Assembly: GCA_963575745.1 (NCBI GenBank)
Contig: CAUYUJ010003670.1
Span: 10,001-74,000 of the forward strand
DNA from: Prorocentrum cordatum
Taxonomy: Eukaryota > Sar > Dinophyceae > Prorocentrales > Prorocentraceae
Reading direction: 5' to 3'
DNA: 64,000 bases
Part shown: in pieces, positions 44,316 through 56,114 of the stretch
Numbering within the stretch: position 1 is the first letter of the stretch
How the letters are laid out: every line of letters begins with the position of its first letter
The notes under the pieces: generated by a model
What the model was told of the DNA's origin: nothing
Seen by the model: only the letters and a program-made list of their open reading frames with translations
The model's database searches: none
Position numbers and translations under genes: made by a program

Positions 44316-44929
44316 GGGCTACAGGGCTGACGAGGAGACTTGCGTAAACCGGAGATGCATCGGCGAGGCTGCAGTAAACCCTCCCGTCCCCAAGTCCCCT
44401 CCCCACGCGCCACTATAAGTTTTGCCTTTCTCCACAGCAGGCGCCCCCCCCATAAAAGATCAGTGCAGTTGGGCCTGCCACGTGGCGAGGGCCCCGCTCT
44501 GAAACGGAGTCGGCTGGAGCGTTTCTGCTCGCAGTCTTCGGCGTCTGGGGGCCCGCTTCGGGCTGCGAGGCCGTCGGAAATTCAAGGGGCGGGGCGAGAA
44601 ACTGCACAGGGTGGACCCTGGGAAGGGGGTCCGGGGAGACCGATCTGTTCCTCTGAGCTCTGGGCTTCGTCTTTTGTTCGCGTTTCCGTCTGGATTCGGA
44701 ACCCACGGCCCCCACGGATCGATCCGGCTTCAGAAATGCCGCAGAATGTTGGGGTCGTACGGTGCTGGTTTCTGGTTTTTTCGATGTTGCGATTTTTATC
44801 GCGACATCGGGTCCCCGGGTCGTCCTCATCGTCCTCCTTCTCATGTTCTTCCTCCTCCTCGTCCTCGTCCTTCTTCCTTCGTCCTCCTCGTCGTCCTTGT
44901 TCCTCATCGTCCTCCCCATCATGTTCTTC

Positions 44930-45290
44930 CTCATTGTCTGGCGGATGGACAACGGCCGCACGCATCCCGAGCGCTGCGGAGAGTCAGTGTTTGCTTGGAT
45001 GCCAACCCCCTGACTCCTTTCAGCATTACCTTGTTTGTCCTCGTCTCCTCCACCTTCTTGCTATCCCTCGTGGCGTCCTCCCTGCCTGTCCTGTCACACG
45101 TCTGGGGCCTGGTTTAATACCAGACTATGAATCCGAGTATCCCCGCCAGCGCTGCCATCAGATCGTAGTGCTGAGCTTCCATATTTACCGCAAATTGAAG
45201 ACTGACCTTGCGGGCAGGCCAAGAGCGGCCACGCCCACCTACCATTACGAAATACGAGCCGCAGCCCTCGTGGCGATGCGATGCTAGGGC
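44930..45290 (+). pseudogene. LINE C-terminal zinc-knuckle fragment
   Basis: The frame ending at the TAG at 45285-45287 reads CLLGCQPPDSFQHYLVCPRL, a C-x3-C-x8-H-x4-C knuckle typical of non-LTR retroelement C-termini in these genomes, then CHQIVVLSFHIYRKLKTDL and a short tail. No RT core is attached upstream (TCC tract instead), so it is a 5'-truncated remnant. Confidence 0.6.
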
Positions 45291-45799
45291 CTTGGCGGTA
45301 GCTGAGTCACCGTGGATTCAAGCTACGTGCGCTCCTCCTCCTCTTCCTCCTCCTCCTGCCTCTCCCCTTCTTCCTCCGACTCTCGTGGATCAGCCTTGTC
45401 AGCCAGCTGCAGGTCCTAGTGAAGGTGACGGGACGCAGCACCACAATGTCGACGATGACTACGACGACGGTAGATGGCCCTTATCCGACCCCGCCAGATG
45501 AGGCAAATATTGATGCCCCTGCTGATGACGGTGTGCGTGAGCTCGTCTTTCACTTCCCGCGATGTCCTCGTGGGTGGAGCATGCCCCACTCGATCGAAAC
45601 CTGCGAGGAGAACGTGCGCGCACCGCGACGACCTTCATGGTCGTAGGCGAAGACAGCGATCACTGCGAGTCACCGTGCTCTGCTCGAGCCAGCGTGGTGG
45701 CAACACACACCTCAGGCTGAGGCCCCGAGAGTGCTTTCCCCTGCTGGCGAGATGTCGCCGCGTTTTGCTGTGGCTGGCCAGGTGGCAAGCCCTGCTCAG

Positions 45800-47000
45800 G
45801 TTTCGGCCCAGAGAGTACCTACCCCCACTGGCGGTGTGGATCTGCTTGCTGGCCAAAGGCGACGCCATCACCTCGAGCGACGAGAGACCCATCGGACTGC
45901 TTCCCATGCCCGCGCGAGTATGGGGGCGAGTCAATTAAAGCGCCCTTGGCGAGTGGTGCGAAGAGCAGGTGGACTTCTGGGACAAGGCCATCGAAGGGTC
46001 ATCATTCCCCCAGGCAGCCTTGACCACCATGGGTCTCGACGAGACGGCGGCAGCCAGGGAAAACACCGACGTGTGAGGCCTCTACCCAGACATTCTCAAC
46101 TTTTACGACCACGTGAGCATTGCCAATCCTCAGCGTCGTAGCCCCCTAATTGAGGTACCCGCTAGTGGTGCTCTACATGTCTTGCCTGCTCAACCTCCGC
46201 CCGAGGGCTATCCGAGTGCGAGACGTGCCCAGTTCGGACGTCCCCGTGCTCGCCGACGGCGTGTTGGCAGGCTGCATCGCGGCCAACGGGCTGGCCCGCG
46301 CCTGCCAATTCGACCTCCTCGACGATATCCACAACCACTGCTTCGGCCTCATGCTCAGGCAGTTCATCCTCCACCGGGTCGCGCGAGGCGATGGCCACAA
46401 ATCCTTCGTCAGGCACCAGATGGAGCGCGCCTCGGGGACTTGACCACAGGTTCCACGCCTTGGGCATCATGGTCTCAGTGGAGACCTTCATCGTGGGCTG
46501 CTCCTCGGAGCAGCAGGCCGCCATCGGCTTTACAGCCAAGTGCGGCGTCCACATTACAGCGAGATTCACCACCGGCGATTTGGGTTCGGACGCGACGGTT
46601 CGGTGAGCAAGACGGAGACAGACAGCTGACGAGAAGGCTGCAGCCACAGCCAAGAGGGCTGAACGTTCTAAGATTTTCACAGACGAAGAGTGGGCAGGAA
46701 AGTCACGGCACGCTTGTGCACCGTCGGCCTGCGAGCCAAGAGGATCCACGGCGCGGCCATCATGGGGTTGCCTGCTACGCGCGCTCATCACGAGAGAGCC
46801 ACGGCAGCCGTTCGTGCTGTCTTCTCAGTTGGAGGACGGTGCGCGTCCACCATGATGGTCCGCACCTACGACGGGCAGGGCCCCGTCTCGAACGACATAA
46901 GTCACCAAGTTCGTGAATAGTGTGCACTTCAGGCAGCGGCAGCCGCAGGGCCATGCCCGCATGAAAGTCGCAAGCGGCGCGCCGCAGGATCAGCAGTTCC
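45800..47000 (+). pseudogene. Reverse transcriptase remnant (second retroelement type)
   Basis: Successive frames contain ERPIGLLPMPARVWGRVN (45880-45935), then after a TAA EWCEEQVDFWDKAIEGSS and, after a TGA, DILNFYDHVSI (motif A-like). In the next frame (46150-46443) come YPLVVLYMSCLLNLRPRAIRV, LAGCIAANGLARA and LLDDIHNHC (DD box). Then in other frames ALGIMVSVETFIVGCSSE, TARFTTGDLGSDATV and TVGLRAKRIHGAAIMGLPAT follow. The order fits an RT and its C-terminal region. Several stops and at least three frameshifts show decay. It differs from the LINE at 15330 in its motif wording. Confidence 0.72.
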
Positions 47001-47469
47001 AGCGTCCAGAGCTCTGTGGCAGCCGTGCGCTGGCCCGGCGGGGGCTTTGATCGTTGCGACGCGGGAGTTCGGATGGAACCCCTAGTTCCCAGCGTGCTGG
47101 ACAAACAATGGCGGCGGCCAGTGGCAGTGCGACCCCAGAGACGATGACGTCGCCCCCCTCTACGAGGCCAACCATGCCAACGTCGAGGCTGGCCTTTAGT
47201 GGAGAGCGAGTGTTACATGCTGAGGGCAGGGGCTTGGGGCACAGAGCCCGCTTACAGCCAGTTCAGAAAGCGTCGCGATGGATGAGGCCGTTGGAAAATC
47301 TTCAAGTAAGCTGGCTGTCTGGAGGGCGCCATGGCGGGGGCCTGCTGGGCGGCTCGGCGCACGTGCATGGCGGGCTACTCCCGTGCGCGGGGCGCCCGAG
47401 ATGCGGAGCGCCGAACGCAGACCTGCTCTAGCGTTTTTACCAGTGCTCGGAAAGCAATGATATCGGCCG

Positions 47470-47830
47470 TGATTGAATTTGCGGTGCCCAGGATTTGGAA
47501 CGGAAAGCCGCGGACCCCATGGCGCGGGACCCCACCATGGAGCCGTTCTGGCGGGTAGGTCTACAGGTTTACAACGTGCACCTCCCAGAAGCAGTACCTA
47601 TGCTTGCTCGATTCAACGAGATCCAGGGGGGCCGCGTCGTTGCGATGTGGGCCTGCCTCGATCCTTCGGCACATGGGGCAAACATCAGGGTCGCTTGGGC
47701 AGGGCGGGGTGCTGCGTTCGACTTCGTAGACCTGCCCGGCGACCTCGCCTTCGAGTGTGGCAGTCTTCTGCTGGGCGTCCATAGCCGTCGTGCAGCAGTT
47801 CCGGCAGAGGTTCATTCGCTTCCCCCGTGA
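47470..47830 (+). CDS. Orphan ORF, unknown protein fragment
   Basis: The frame reads EPFWRVGLQVYNVHLPEAVP, MLARFNEIQGGRVVAMWACL and AWAGRGAAFDFVDLPGDLAF and ends at TGA 47828-47830. The composition is protein-like, with mixed hydrophobic and charged residues. Codon bias is moderate. It could be part of the same retroelement as 45800-47000 or an unrelated exon; no domain is recognised. Confidence 0.3.
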
Positions 47831-48274
47831 AAGGTATGGGCGCCTCGGGCCCGGCCAGCGCCCCCAAGGAGGGGCTGGCGCCTCGCCCGGAGTTGGAGCG
47901 TTCGACGGGCCACGTCGTGCAGCAGCGCCCTCGGGATAAAAGGCGTTGTTGCTGCTTCCGCGGTAGGTTGGGCCTGTTTCGCGCTTCGGTCGAAGGCTGG
48001 ATGCGTTCGAAACCGTGTCCAGGAAAGAGGTTTTTTTTTTCGTTGCTTACCTCTCATCCTTCCATATCCCTCCTACCTCGCTTGCTTGTTTTGGGTCGGA
48101 GGGGAGGCTGCGCGCCCCTTGCATGCTGTAATAATCATGAGCTGCCACGCTTGTTTCTGGAACATTGCGAGACCAGGCTGTTGCATTGCTACAGGGGGTG
48201 GGGCTCTCCACAGGCTTGTTTCTGAACGTCCTGGTGGCGTGGGCGCCGATGGAACATGATATCCAAGAACTGGA
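47831..48274. other. Spacer; a short coding-like start only
   Basis: ATG 47836 opens a frame MGASGPASAPKEGLAPRPEL with G/C-ending codons for about 35 residues, then degenerates. Evidence for a gene is weak. Confidence 0.25.
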
Positions 48275-48605
48275 GCCACGTGTTTTTTTACGTGTCCAGG
48301 CCACCCAGAGGGGTATCTAACATGATTGTCCCGAGCAAGGACCGCGTGTTTTAACGTGTCCAGGCCACTCAGGGGTGTATCTAACATGGTTGTCCCAAGC
48401 TGGCACCATGTGTTTTTACGTGTCCAGGCCACCCAGGGGGTATCTAACATGGTTGTCCCGAGCAAGGACCATGGTATTAAGGTGTCCAGGCCACCCACGG
48501 GTGTATCTAACATGGTTGTCCCGAGCCAACACAATGTGTTTTTACGTGTCCAGGCCACCCAGGGGGTATCTCACATGGTTGCCCAGAGCTGGATCCATGT
48601 ATTTT
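48275..48605. repeat. About 60-bp minisatellite, six copies
   Basis: Units share ACGTGTCCAGGCCACCCA and GTATCTAACATGGTTGTCCC, with spacing of about 60 bp. Confidence 0.92.
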
Positions 48606-48609
48606 TACG

Positions 48610-48842
48610 CGTCAGGTTGAAATTCACCCGGTTTCAATGCGTCCGGTTTAAATTCATCCGGTTTTAAACCATCCGTTTAAATTCATGTGGTGTTAATTCG
48701 CCCGGTTTCAATTCATCCTTTTTTTAATATTCCCGTTTGAAGTCATCCGGTTTTATATCGTCCGGTTTGAACTCACCCTGTTTTAATTCGTCCGGTTTAA
48801 ATTCATCCTGTTTTATTTCGTCCAGTTTATATTCATCTGGTT
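48610..48842. repeat. TTCATCCGGTTT repeats
   Basis: Degenerate 16-18-bp units such as TTTAAATTCATCCGGTTTTA and TTCGTCCGG. They are partly complementary to the next array. Confidence 0.85.
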
Positions 48843-48879
48843 GTCATCCCCCAGCTTCCACACGAATCATGCAAAACAG

Positions 48880-49085
48880 AGCGGACGAAACCGAAGCGGA
48901 CGAGATAAAAGCGGATGAAACAACAGCGGACGAAACAAAAGCGGACGAAACACAAGCGGATGAAACAAAAGCGGACTAAACAAAAGACGGACGAAACAAC
49001 AGCGGATGAAACAAAAGCGGATGAAACAACAGCGGACGGAACAAAAGCGGACGGAATAAAAGCGGATGAAACAAAATTGGATGAA
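48880..49085. repeat. GCGGACGAAACAAAA repeats
   Basis: 15-bp units GCGGA(C/T)GAAACAAAA, about 12 copies; the plus frame reads ADETK. Their reverse complement resembles the preceding array, giving a large imperfect inverted repeat. Confidence 0.9.
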
Positions 49086-50125
49086 ACAAAACTCCACCGT
49101 CGGCACACCCCTCGCACGTTCCGTGGCCCCAGGGAGCCCCACCCCAGGCCCCAGCGGCACCGTCCATATGCGTCCGCCACACTCATTTCGGCACACCCCT
49201 CACACGTTTTCGTGGCCCCATAGGGAACTCGACCTAAGGCCCCAGGGCACCGTCCACATGCGTCCGCCACACTCATTTCGGCACACCCCTCACACGTTTC
49301 GTGGCCCCAGTGGGAACTCCACCCAAGGCCCCAGTGCCACCGTCCACATGTGCCCGCCACACCCATTTCAGCAAACCCCTCACGATTTTCGTGGCCTCAT
49401 AGGGAGCTCCACCGCAGGCCCCAGCGGCACACATGCGTCCGACACACCCATTCCAGCACACCGCTCACGTGTTTCGTGGCCCCATAGGGAGCTTCACAGA
49501 AGGCCTCAGCGGTACCGTCCACATGCGTCCGCCAAACCCATGTCGGCACACCCCTCACACGTTTTCGTGGCCCCATAGGGAGCCCCACCCAGGCCCCAGT
49601 AGCACCGTCCACATGCGTCCGCTACAACCGTTTCGGCACACTCCTCACACGTTTCGTGGTCCCACAGGGAGCTTCACCGAAGGCACCAGTGGCGACGTCC
49701 ACATGCGTCCGCCACACACATTTCAGAACACCACTCAACATGTTTCGTGGCCCCATAGGGAGCCCCACCACAGGCCACAGCGGCACCAGCGACATGCGTC
49801 CGCCACACCCATGTCGGCACACCCCTCACACGATTCGTGGCCGTATAGGGAGTTCCACGCAAGGCCTCCTTTGGCACCGCCCACGGGCGTCCGCCACATC
49901 CATGTCGGCACACCCCTCACATGTTTCCGTGGAGCCATAGGGAACTCCACCCAAGGCCCCAGTGCCACCGTCCACATGCGTCCGCCAAACCCATTTCGGC
50001 ACACCCCTCACGATTTTCGTGGTCTCATAGGGAGCTCCACGGAAGGCCCCAGGGGCACCGTCCACATGCGTCCGCCACACCTATCTCGGCACACCTTTCA
50101 CACGTTTCGTGGCCCCATAGGGAGC
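49086..50125 (+). repeat. Satellite A array, 90-bp units (copy 3)
   Basis: About eleven units with GGCCCCATAGGGAGCTCCAC, ACCGTCCACATGCGTCCGCC and TTTCGGCACACCCCTCACAC. All are in the long 90-bp form. Confidence 0.95.
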
Positions 50126-50205
50126 GCCTCCGATGATCATACTCACGACTGCGGTGCTCACAGCTGCGTATGGTCGGGTCCTTCGCCAGGCTAATTCTTA
50201 TGTGT
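50126..50205 (+). repeat. Right flank of satellite element A (copy 3)
   Basis: The conserved end contains CACAGCTGCGTATGGTCGG and GTCCTTCGCCA (50178-50188). Confidence 0.8.
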
Positions 50206-51284
50206 TTGGGAAAGCAACCTGATTGTTTTCCGTATTTCAAAGTGATGCTCCCGCTGCAGCATGAGCCTCGTTTTCGGATCGGCGCTTCGCTCCCGCCCCA
50301 GCGCGGGCCACTTTTCCAGATCTGAATCTAGCTTCCTTGTGGTTCCCCCGTCTTTTCCCTTCCTCCGCGTTACCCTGGTCCTCCTGTTCCTCCCGCTCCT
50401 TCTACTCTAGTTTCTGCTGCTGCTGTTGATCTCGCCCCAGCGAGGGCAACTTTCCTGACTCCGAGTGTTTCTTCATCGTTGTCGCCCCCCTCAGTTCCCC
50501 TCCTACGCTTTCCCCTGGTCATCCTGTTCTTCCTTATCTTTCCGCTTCAGTTCCTGCTGCTGCTGCTGCTGTTCGTCCTCATCCTTTTTCGCTCGCTCAT
50601 CCTCCTGCTCACCCGTCACCTCCTCATGTGCACGCGACTCCCTTTCATCCGATTGCGCAGATCACTAAGTGGTCTTTCTTTGAGAGTCGCAGGTCGGAAA
50701 TGATGCGCGTCTGCGGATCATGAAATATCAGTGCCATGGGAAGGGAGGGATGGGAGGAAGGGAAATGATGTTCAGATGAGGCGCGAGCGTACCTAGCTTG
50801 TCCTTCCTCTTTTTCGCTCTCCATTTTTCCGTCGCCACCCTCGGCCAACCCCAATCCCTGGCCTCACAGGGGGTAGAGCCCTAGCCGCCTCCTCTTCTTC
50901 CTCCTCCCCTTCCTCTGCTTCCGCTTTTGTCCTGCTGCTCTTCCGCCTCCTTTTCCTCCTTGCCTTCTCTTCCTCTTCCTCCTAGCATTATCCCCTTCGG
51001 GAAGGTGGATTTCTTTAGCGATCGTTGTGACAGCTGGAGCCGTGGACCTTCCTCCTCCTCCTCCTCCTCCTCCTCCTCCTCCTCTATCGTTTCGCTTCCT
51101 CTGCCGCCTCCTCCTCCCCGCGTCCTTCTCCTGGCCACGCCTGCTTCCTCCTTGAGTGCAGGCGCGCCTGCCGGCTCCCTCGTGCTCCAGGGCAAACAGG
51201 AGCAGCACTCGCAGGACCTTGCTGGCCAACGGCATCGCGGGAGTGGGGAGGGAAGAGGGCCGAGGAGGAAACGTAGGAGGATGA
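50206..51284. other. Spacer with TCC-rich tracts; no gene seen
   Basis: Pyrimidine-rich patches at 50460-50600, 50885-50985 and 51050-51120. Open frames are low-complexity. Confidence 0.5.
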
Positions 51285-51840
51285 GGATGATGACCAGCGG
51301 GAACCCAAGACACATCAACGATTTTGCAATTAACCCTCCCTCCAACTTCCCTCTTCATGGGTCCCCGCAAGAATTTGTTTTGGAAGAAAGCCCTTTGAGA
51401 ATTCTTAGCCGTGCCAGCACACCATCCCTGGGATTTCAAAGCCGCGAATCAACCTGATTGCTGCTTCCTGACAACCCTGAGATCGTGCCACGGACTTCAA
51501 CATCGCGAGTCAACGTGACTGTTGCGTCCTGACAACGTTCGACCGTGCCAGAAGCCAATCACTGGGAGGTCAAACCATAGGGAGTTTTGGAACTGATGTA
51601 GAATCTCGGAGGAATGTGCGCGGCGATGCTTTCACCCTTTTAAAAAGCAGTTGGGAACTTGCGAGACGATTGTGCGAGGCGCTACAGCGATTCCCGCATT
51701 CTGATAACCAGCCGCCCTCCGCCCTCGAAGCAGTTGAACACTTTTAAGATTGTGCGCTGTTCTACAGCGAGAGCCGCATTTTGAAAACGACCTGCCGTCT
51801 ATCCTTGAAACGGTTGCACATTTTAGCCCTTAGAGTCATA
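51285..51840. repeat. Dispersed repeat B (copy 2)
   Basis: AACCCAAGACACATCAACGA, TCCCTCTTCATGGG, two internal CATCGCGAGTCAACGTGACT-type blocks with TGTTGCGTCCTGACAA, and GTGCGCGGCGATG near 51616, in the same order as 24379-24815. The GTGCGCGGCG-type tail is itself repeated about three times here. Confidence 0.8.
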
Positions 51841-51989
51841 CGTGTTGAGGAAGTCTCAGGCGAAATGCCTGGCCCGCCCTACCAAAGGGGAGGGGGTGTT
51901 TCTAGCGAGCATACTTGATGATCGAGTAGGAGGATCCAGGGGAGGAGGAGGAGCATCTGGTAGTAGTCGTAGTAGTCGCGGATGCAGTC

Positions 51990-52030
51990 CTAGTCGCAGT
52001 GTAGCAGTATTCGTAGTAGTAGTGGTAGTC

Positions 52031-52077
<47 letters not shown>

Positions 52078-52078
52078 C

Positions 52079-52117
<39 letters not shown>

Positions 52118-52219
52118 AANNNNNNNNNNNNNNNNNNNNNNNNNNNNNNNNNNNNNNNNNNNNNNNNNNNNNNNNNNNNNNNNNNNNNNNNNNNNNNNNN
52201 NNNNNNNNNNNNNNNNNNN

Positions 52220-52255
<36 letters not shown>

Positions 52256-52256
52256 C

Positions 52257-52300
<44 letters not shown>

Positions 52301-52333
52301 CGTAGTAGTAGTAGTAGTAGGAGTAGTAGTAGT

Positions 52334-52366
<33 letters not shown>

Positions 52367-52435
52367 AGTAGGAGTAGGAGTAGGAGTAGGAGTAGGAGTA
52401 GGGGTAGGGGTAGGAGTAGGAGTAGGAGTAGTAGT
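51990..52435. repeat. TAG microsatellite interrupted by the assembly gap
   Basis: (TAG)n with TCG and GAG variants. A gap of 100 N lies inside, so the true length is unknown. Confidence 0.95.
52120..52219. other. Assembly gap (100 N)
   Basis: Exactly 100 N, a conventional placeholder for a gap of unknown size. Confidence 0.99.
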
Positions 52436-52679
52436 GGCGCGTTTCGTTTGGTGCAATCTACATCATGCAGCTCACAGGGTGCAAGGTACGCGGCGCCATC
52501 TATGGTGCGGCCAACTGGTGAATCCAGAGACGCCGGGCAGCACACGAGGCGCTCACGAGGCGCCCACGGGCGACGACCGAACCCAAACCCAGAAGCACCA
52601 GCCAGCGTACGAGGCGACCACGGGGAGCCCACGGGCGGCGACAGGGCGAAGCCCAAGAAGCGCCACCTGGCAGTAGTGG

Positions 52680-53203
<524 letters not shown>

Positions 53204-53340
53204 CCCCCCAAGGCTCTGGGGAGCCTGTGGGCGGGGGGGCTACTGCTGCCCTCAAGCCGCGGGTGACAGCCACCCTTCCTTTTCTCGCGCCCTCACTGTT
53301 ACGAACACTCTTCCTTGCCCTGAAGGGACGTCCTGGGATG

Positions 53341-53790
53341 GCGGCGGCCGCTGGCGGCGCTGCGGACGCAGGTGCAGGGGCTCGAGTGGCTGGGAGTAAC
53401 GCGTCGGCGGCCCGAGGTGAAGGCGGAGTGCTGGCAGCTGCGGGAAGCAGCGGAGGTGCTGGGGCCGCCCCGTGCGCCTCCGCTGCCGCTCCCGCGTCGG
53501 CTGACGTGAACGCAGTCGACATTCCCGTGGATGGCAACACCGACGTCCGCATGCGGGGCAGCGAGGGCCAGCCAGCACAGCGGCGGCGCCGCATGACGGG
53601 TGGGCGGACCACCCGTTGGTGCGTCAGCGCCCAGGCGGCTCGCGGCAAGAAGGCTCGCTGCACCCGCTGCATGGGAGGCTTCGAGGCGGGCGAATGGCGC
53701 GTGGCAGGCGCCGTGACGCCACCTGCGGGGTCCCCCCGCGCTCGGGATTGGACCCGCCCGTGCCCGCCCCGTTTCTCGCCCGTTGCTGGG
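53341..53790 (+). CDS. Possible exon with Cys pair, unknown product
   Basis: The frame reads an Ala/Gly-rich leader, then DVNAVDIPVDGNTDVRMRGS, RRRMTGGRTTRWCVSAQAAR and KKARCTRCMGGFEAGEWRVA. Codons are G/C-ending. The pattern W-x(n)-C-x2-C followed by GE-x-R vaguely resembles a PARP-type zinc finger half (my recollection, unverified). Boundaries are uncertain; the frame runs to 53901 and would overlap the opposite-strand exon's donor side. Confidence 0.35.
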
Positions 53791-53926
53791 TCGTGCTACG
53801 ACCAGCACCGAGGCCTCGCGGCGCCCGCGCCCTCTCGGCGCGGCGCAGGCTTGGGCGCGCGCCCGACACTGTGGTTGCAGACGCAACCCAGCTACGGGTG
53901 AGCGGGGTGCTCAGCGAATTTGTGAC

Positions 53927-54066
53927 CTTGGAGGTGCGGAAGGTGAACGGCTCCGACGTGCGGGGCTCGATGAACACCAGCAGGCCCGCGAGGTCCCCCG
54001 TGAGGCTGTCGTCGTGGCGCTTCAGGTCGTCCACGAAGGGCGCGCTCGCGTACTTCTCCATGCGCA
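53927..54066 (-). CDS. High-GC3 exon, unknown product
   Basis: Between an acceptor-like AACAG (54071-54067) and a donor AAG|GTCACA at 53926, the minus strand reads RMEKYASAPFVDDLKRHDDS, then LTGDLAGLLVFIEPRTSEPF and TFRTSK. Essentially every codon ends in G or C and the bias stops at both proposed borders, the strongest composition-based exon signal outside the lyase. About 46 residues. I do not recognise the family. Neighbouring exons are not identified; upstream on this strand lies the inverted satellite array. Confidence 0.5.
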
Positions 54067-54189
54067 CTGTTCTGTTCCTGTTTTCCCCGTCTCTCTCGGC
54101 TTTCTGGGCGTCGGTGCATGCGGGGGGGGGCGGGCCTCCTCCTCCTCCGCCTCCTCCTTCTCCCCGGAGGTCTGGAGCTGTTCCCTGAA

Positions 54190-55545
54190 ACCTTGAGTGT
54201 GGCGGGCGCCTGGTGGCGGTGGCATGGGGGCCTTCGGTGGAGCCCCTTATGGGGCCATGAAGCGTGTGAGGGGTGTGCCGAACTGGGTGTGGGCGACGCA
54301 CGCGGGGGGTGGCAAAGGGCCCTTCGGTGGAGCTCCCTATGGGGCCACGAAGCGTGTGAGGGGTGTGCCGAAATGGGTGTGAAGGACGCACGCGGGCGGT
54401 GGCACTGGGGCCTTCGGTGGAGCTCCTTATGGGGCCAGGAAGCGTGTGAGGGGTGTGCCGAAATTGGTGTGGGGGACGCGTGCGGGCGGTGGCACTGGGG
54501 CCTTCGGTGGAGCTCCCTATGGGGCCACGAAGCGTGTGATGGGGTGTGCCGTAATGTGTGTGTGGGGGACGCATGCGGGCGGTGGCACTGGGGCCTTCGG
54601 TGGAGCTCCATATGTGGCCAGGAAGCGTGTGATGGGGTGTGCCGACAGGGGTGTGGGGGACGCATGCAGGCGGTGGCACTGGGGCCTTCGGTGGAGCTCC
54701 TTCTGGGGCCACGAAACGTTTGAGGGGTGTGCCGGAATGGGTGTGGGGACGCATGCGGGCGGTGGCACTGGGGCTTCGGTGGAGCTCCCCAGGGGCCCGC
54801 GAAACGTGTGAGGGGTGTGCCGAAATCGGTGTGGGGGACGCATGCGGGCGGTGGCACTGGGGCCTTCGGTGGGACTCCTTGTGAGGCCACGAAACGTGAG
54901 AGGGGTGAGCCGAAATGGTCGCGGGAGACGCATGCGGGCGGTGGCACTGGGGCCTTCGGTGGAGCTCCCTGTGGGGCCACGAAACGTGTGAAGGGGTGTG
55001 CCGAATTGTGTGCGGGGGGCGCATGTGGGCGGAAACATTTGGGCCTTCAGTGGGGCTCCTTATGGGGCCACGAAGCGTGTGATGGGGTGTGCCGAAATGG
55101 GTGTGGGGGACGCATGCGGGCGGCGGCACTGGGGCCTTCGGTGGGATTCCCTGTGAGGCCACGAAACCTGTGAGGGGTGTGGCGAACTGGGTGTGGGGGA
55201 CGCATGCGGGCGGTGGCACTGGGGCCTTCGGTGAAACTCCTTACGGGGCTACGAATCGTGTGAGGGGTGTGCCGACGTGTGTGTGGGGGACGCATTCGGG
55301 CGGTGGCACTGGGGCCTTCGGTGGAGCCCCCTATGGGGCCACGAAATTTGTGAGGGGTGTGCCGACATGGGTGTGGGGGACGCATGCAGGCGGTGGCAGT
55401 GGGGCCTTCGGTGGAGCTCCCTAGGGGGCCACGAAATGTGTGATGGATGTGCCGAAATGGGTGTGTGGGGCGCATGCGGGCGGTGGCACTGGAGCCTTCG
55501 GTGGAGTTCCCTATGGGGCCACGAAACGTGTGAGGGGCGTGCCTA
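54190..55545 (-). repeat. Satellite A array, 90-bp units, inverted (copy 4)
   Basis: About fifteen units in reverse complement: GTGGAGCTCCCTATGGGGCC, CACGAAGCGTGTGAGGGGTG and GGGCGGTGGCACTGGGGCC. Mostly 90-91 bp long, so one frame reads a 30-residue repeat (RWSSLWGHEACEGCAEMGVG...). Confidence 0.95.
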
Positions 55546-55742
55546 CATGGGTGATGATGCTGGTGATGATGACGGTCGTGATGATGATGGTGATGGCGAT
55601 GAGGATGATGATGATGATGACGATGATGATGGCGTTGATGGTGATGATGATGACGATGATATGATGATGACGGGAGGAGAGAGGAAGGGGGAGGAGGAGG
55701 AGGAGGAGGAGGAGGAGGAGGAAGCGGAGGAGGAGAGGAGGA
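55546..55742. repeat. GAT and GGA microsatellites inside satellite element copy 4
   Basis: (GAT)n-like 55550-55670 then (GGA)n 55676-55742. They sit between the array and the conserved left flank, as the TCC tract does in copy 1. Confidence 0.85.
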
Positions 55743-55744
55743 GG

Positions 55745-55812
55745 AGAGGAACGCGGGGCGACGTCACTTCAAAACGAGGTCCCAACACCACATGATGGTT
55801 GGGAATTAACAA
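55745..55812 (-). repeat. Left flank of satellite element A (copy 4, inverted)
   Basis: Contains CTTCAAAACGAGG (55767-55779), the reverse complement of the core in copy 1, plus CCCAACACCACATGATGGTT. Confidence 0.8.
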
Positions 55813-55959
55813 CATCGCAAGAGGATGCGGTGGCCCAGCTCGCAGCTGTCAGAGATAGTCTCCGTCGGGAGGAGGTGGATCGGGACTCGATCGATGGCGG
55901 CCCTCAGGACTCAGATGGACACGGTCTGCTCTCCTCCAGTGCCCCTTCTCTCACCGAGT

Positions 55960-55984
55960 TTTTTTTTTTTTTTTTTTTTTTTTT

Positions 55985-56047
<63 letters not shown>
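55960..56047. repeat. Poly(T) and (TA)n tract
   Basis: T-run from 55960 to 56021, broken once by an A, followed by a TA run to 56047. Confidence 0.93.
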
Positions 56048-56114
56048 AAACTGTTTTTCGAGCGGGTCCCGCTCCTCCTGCGGCCCAGGCTGCAGCCCGT
56101 GAGTTTTGTCGTTT

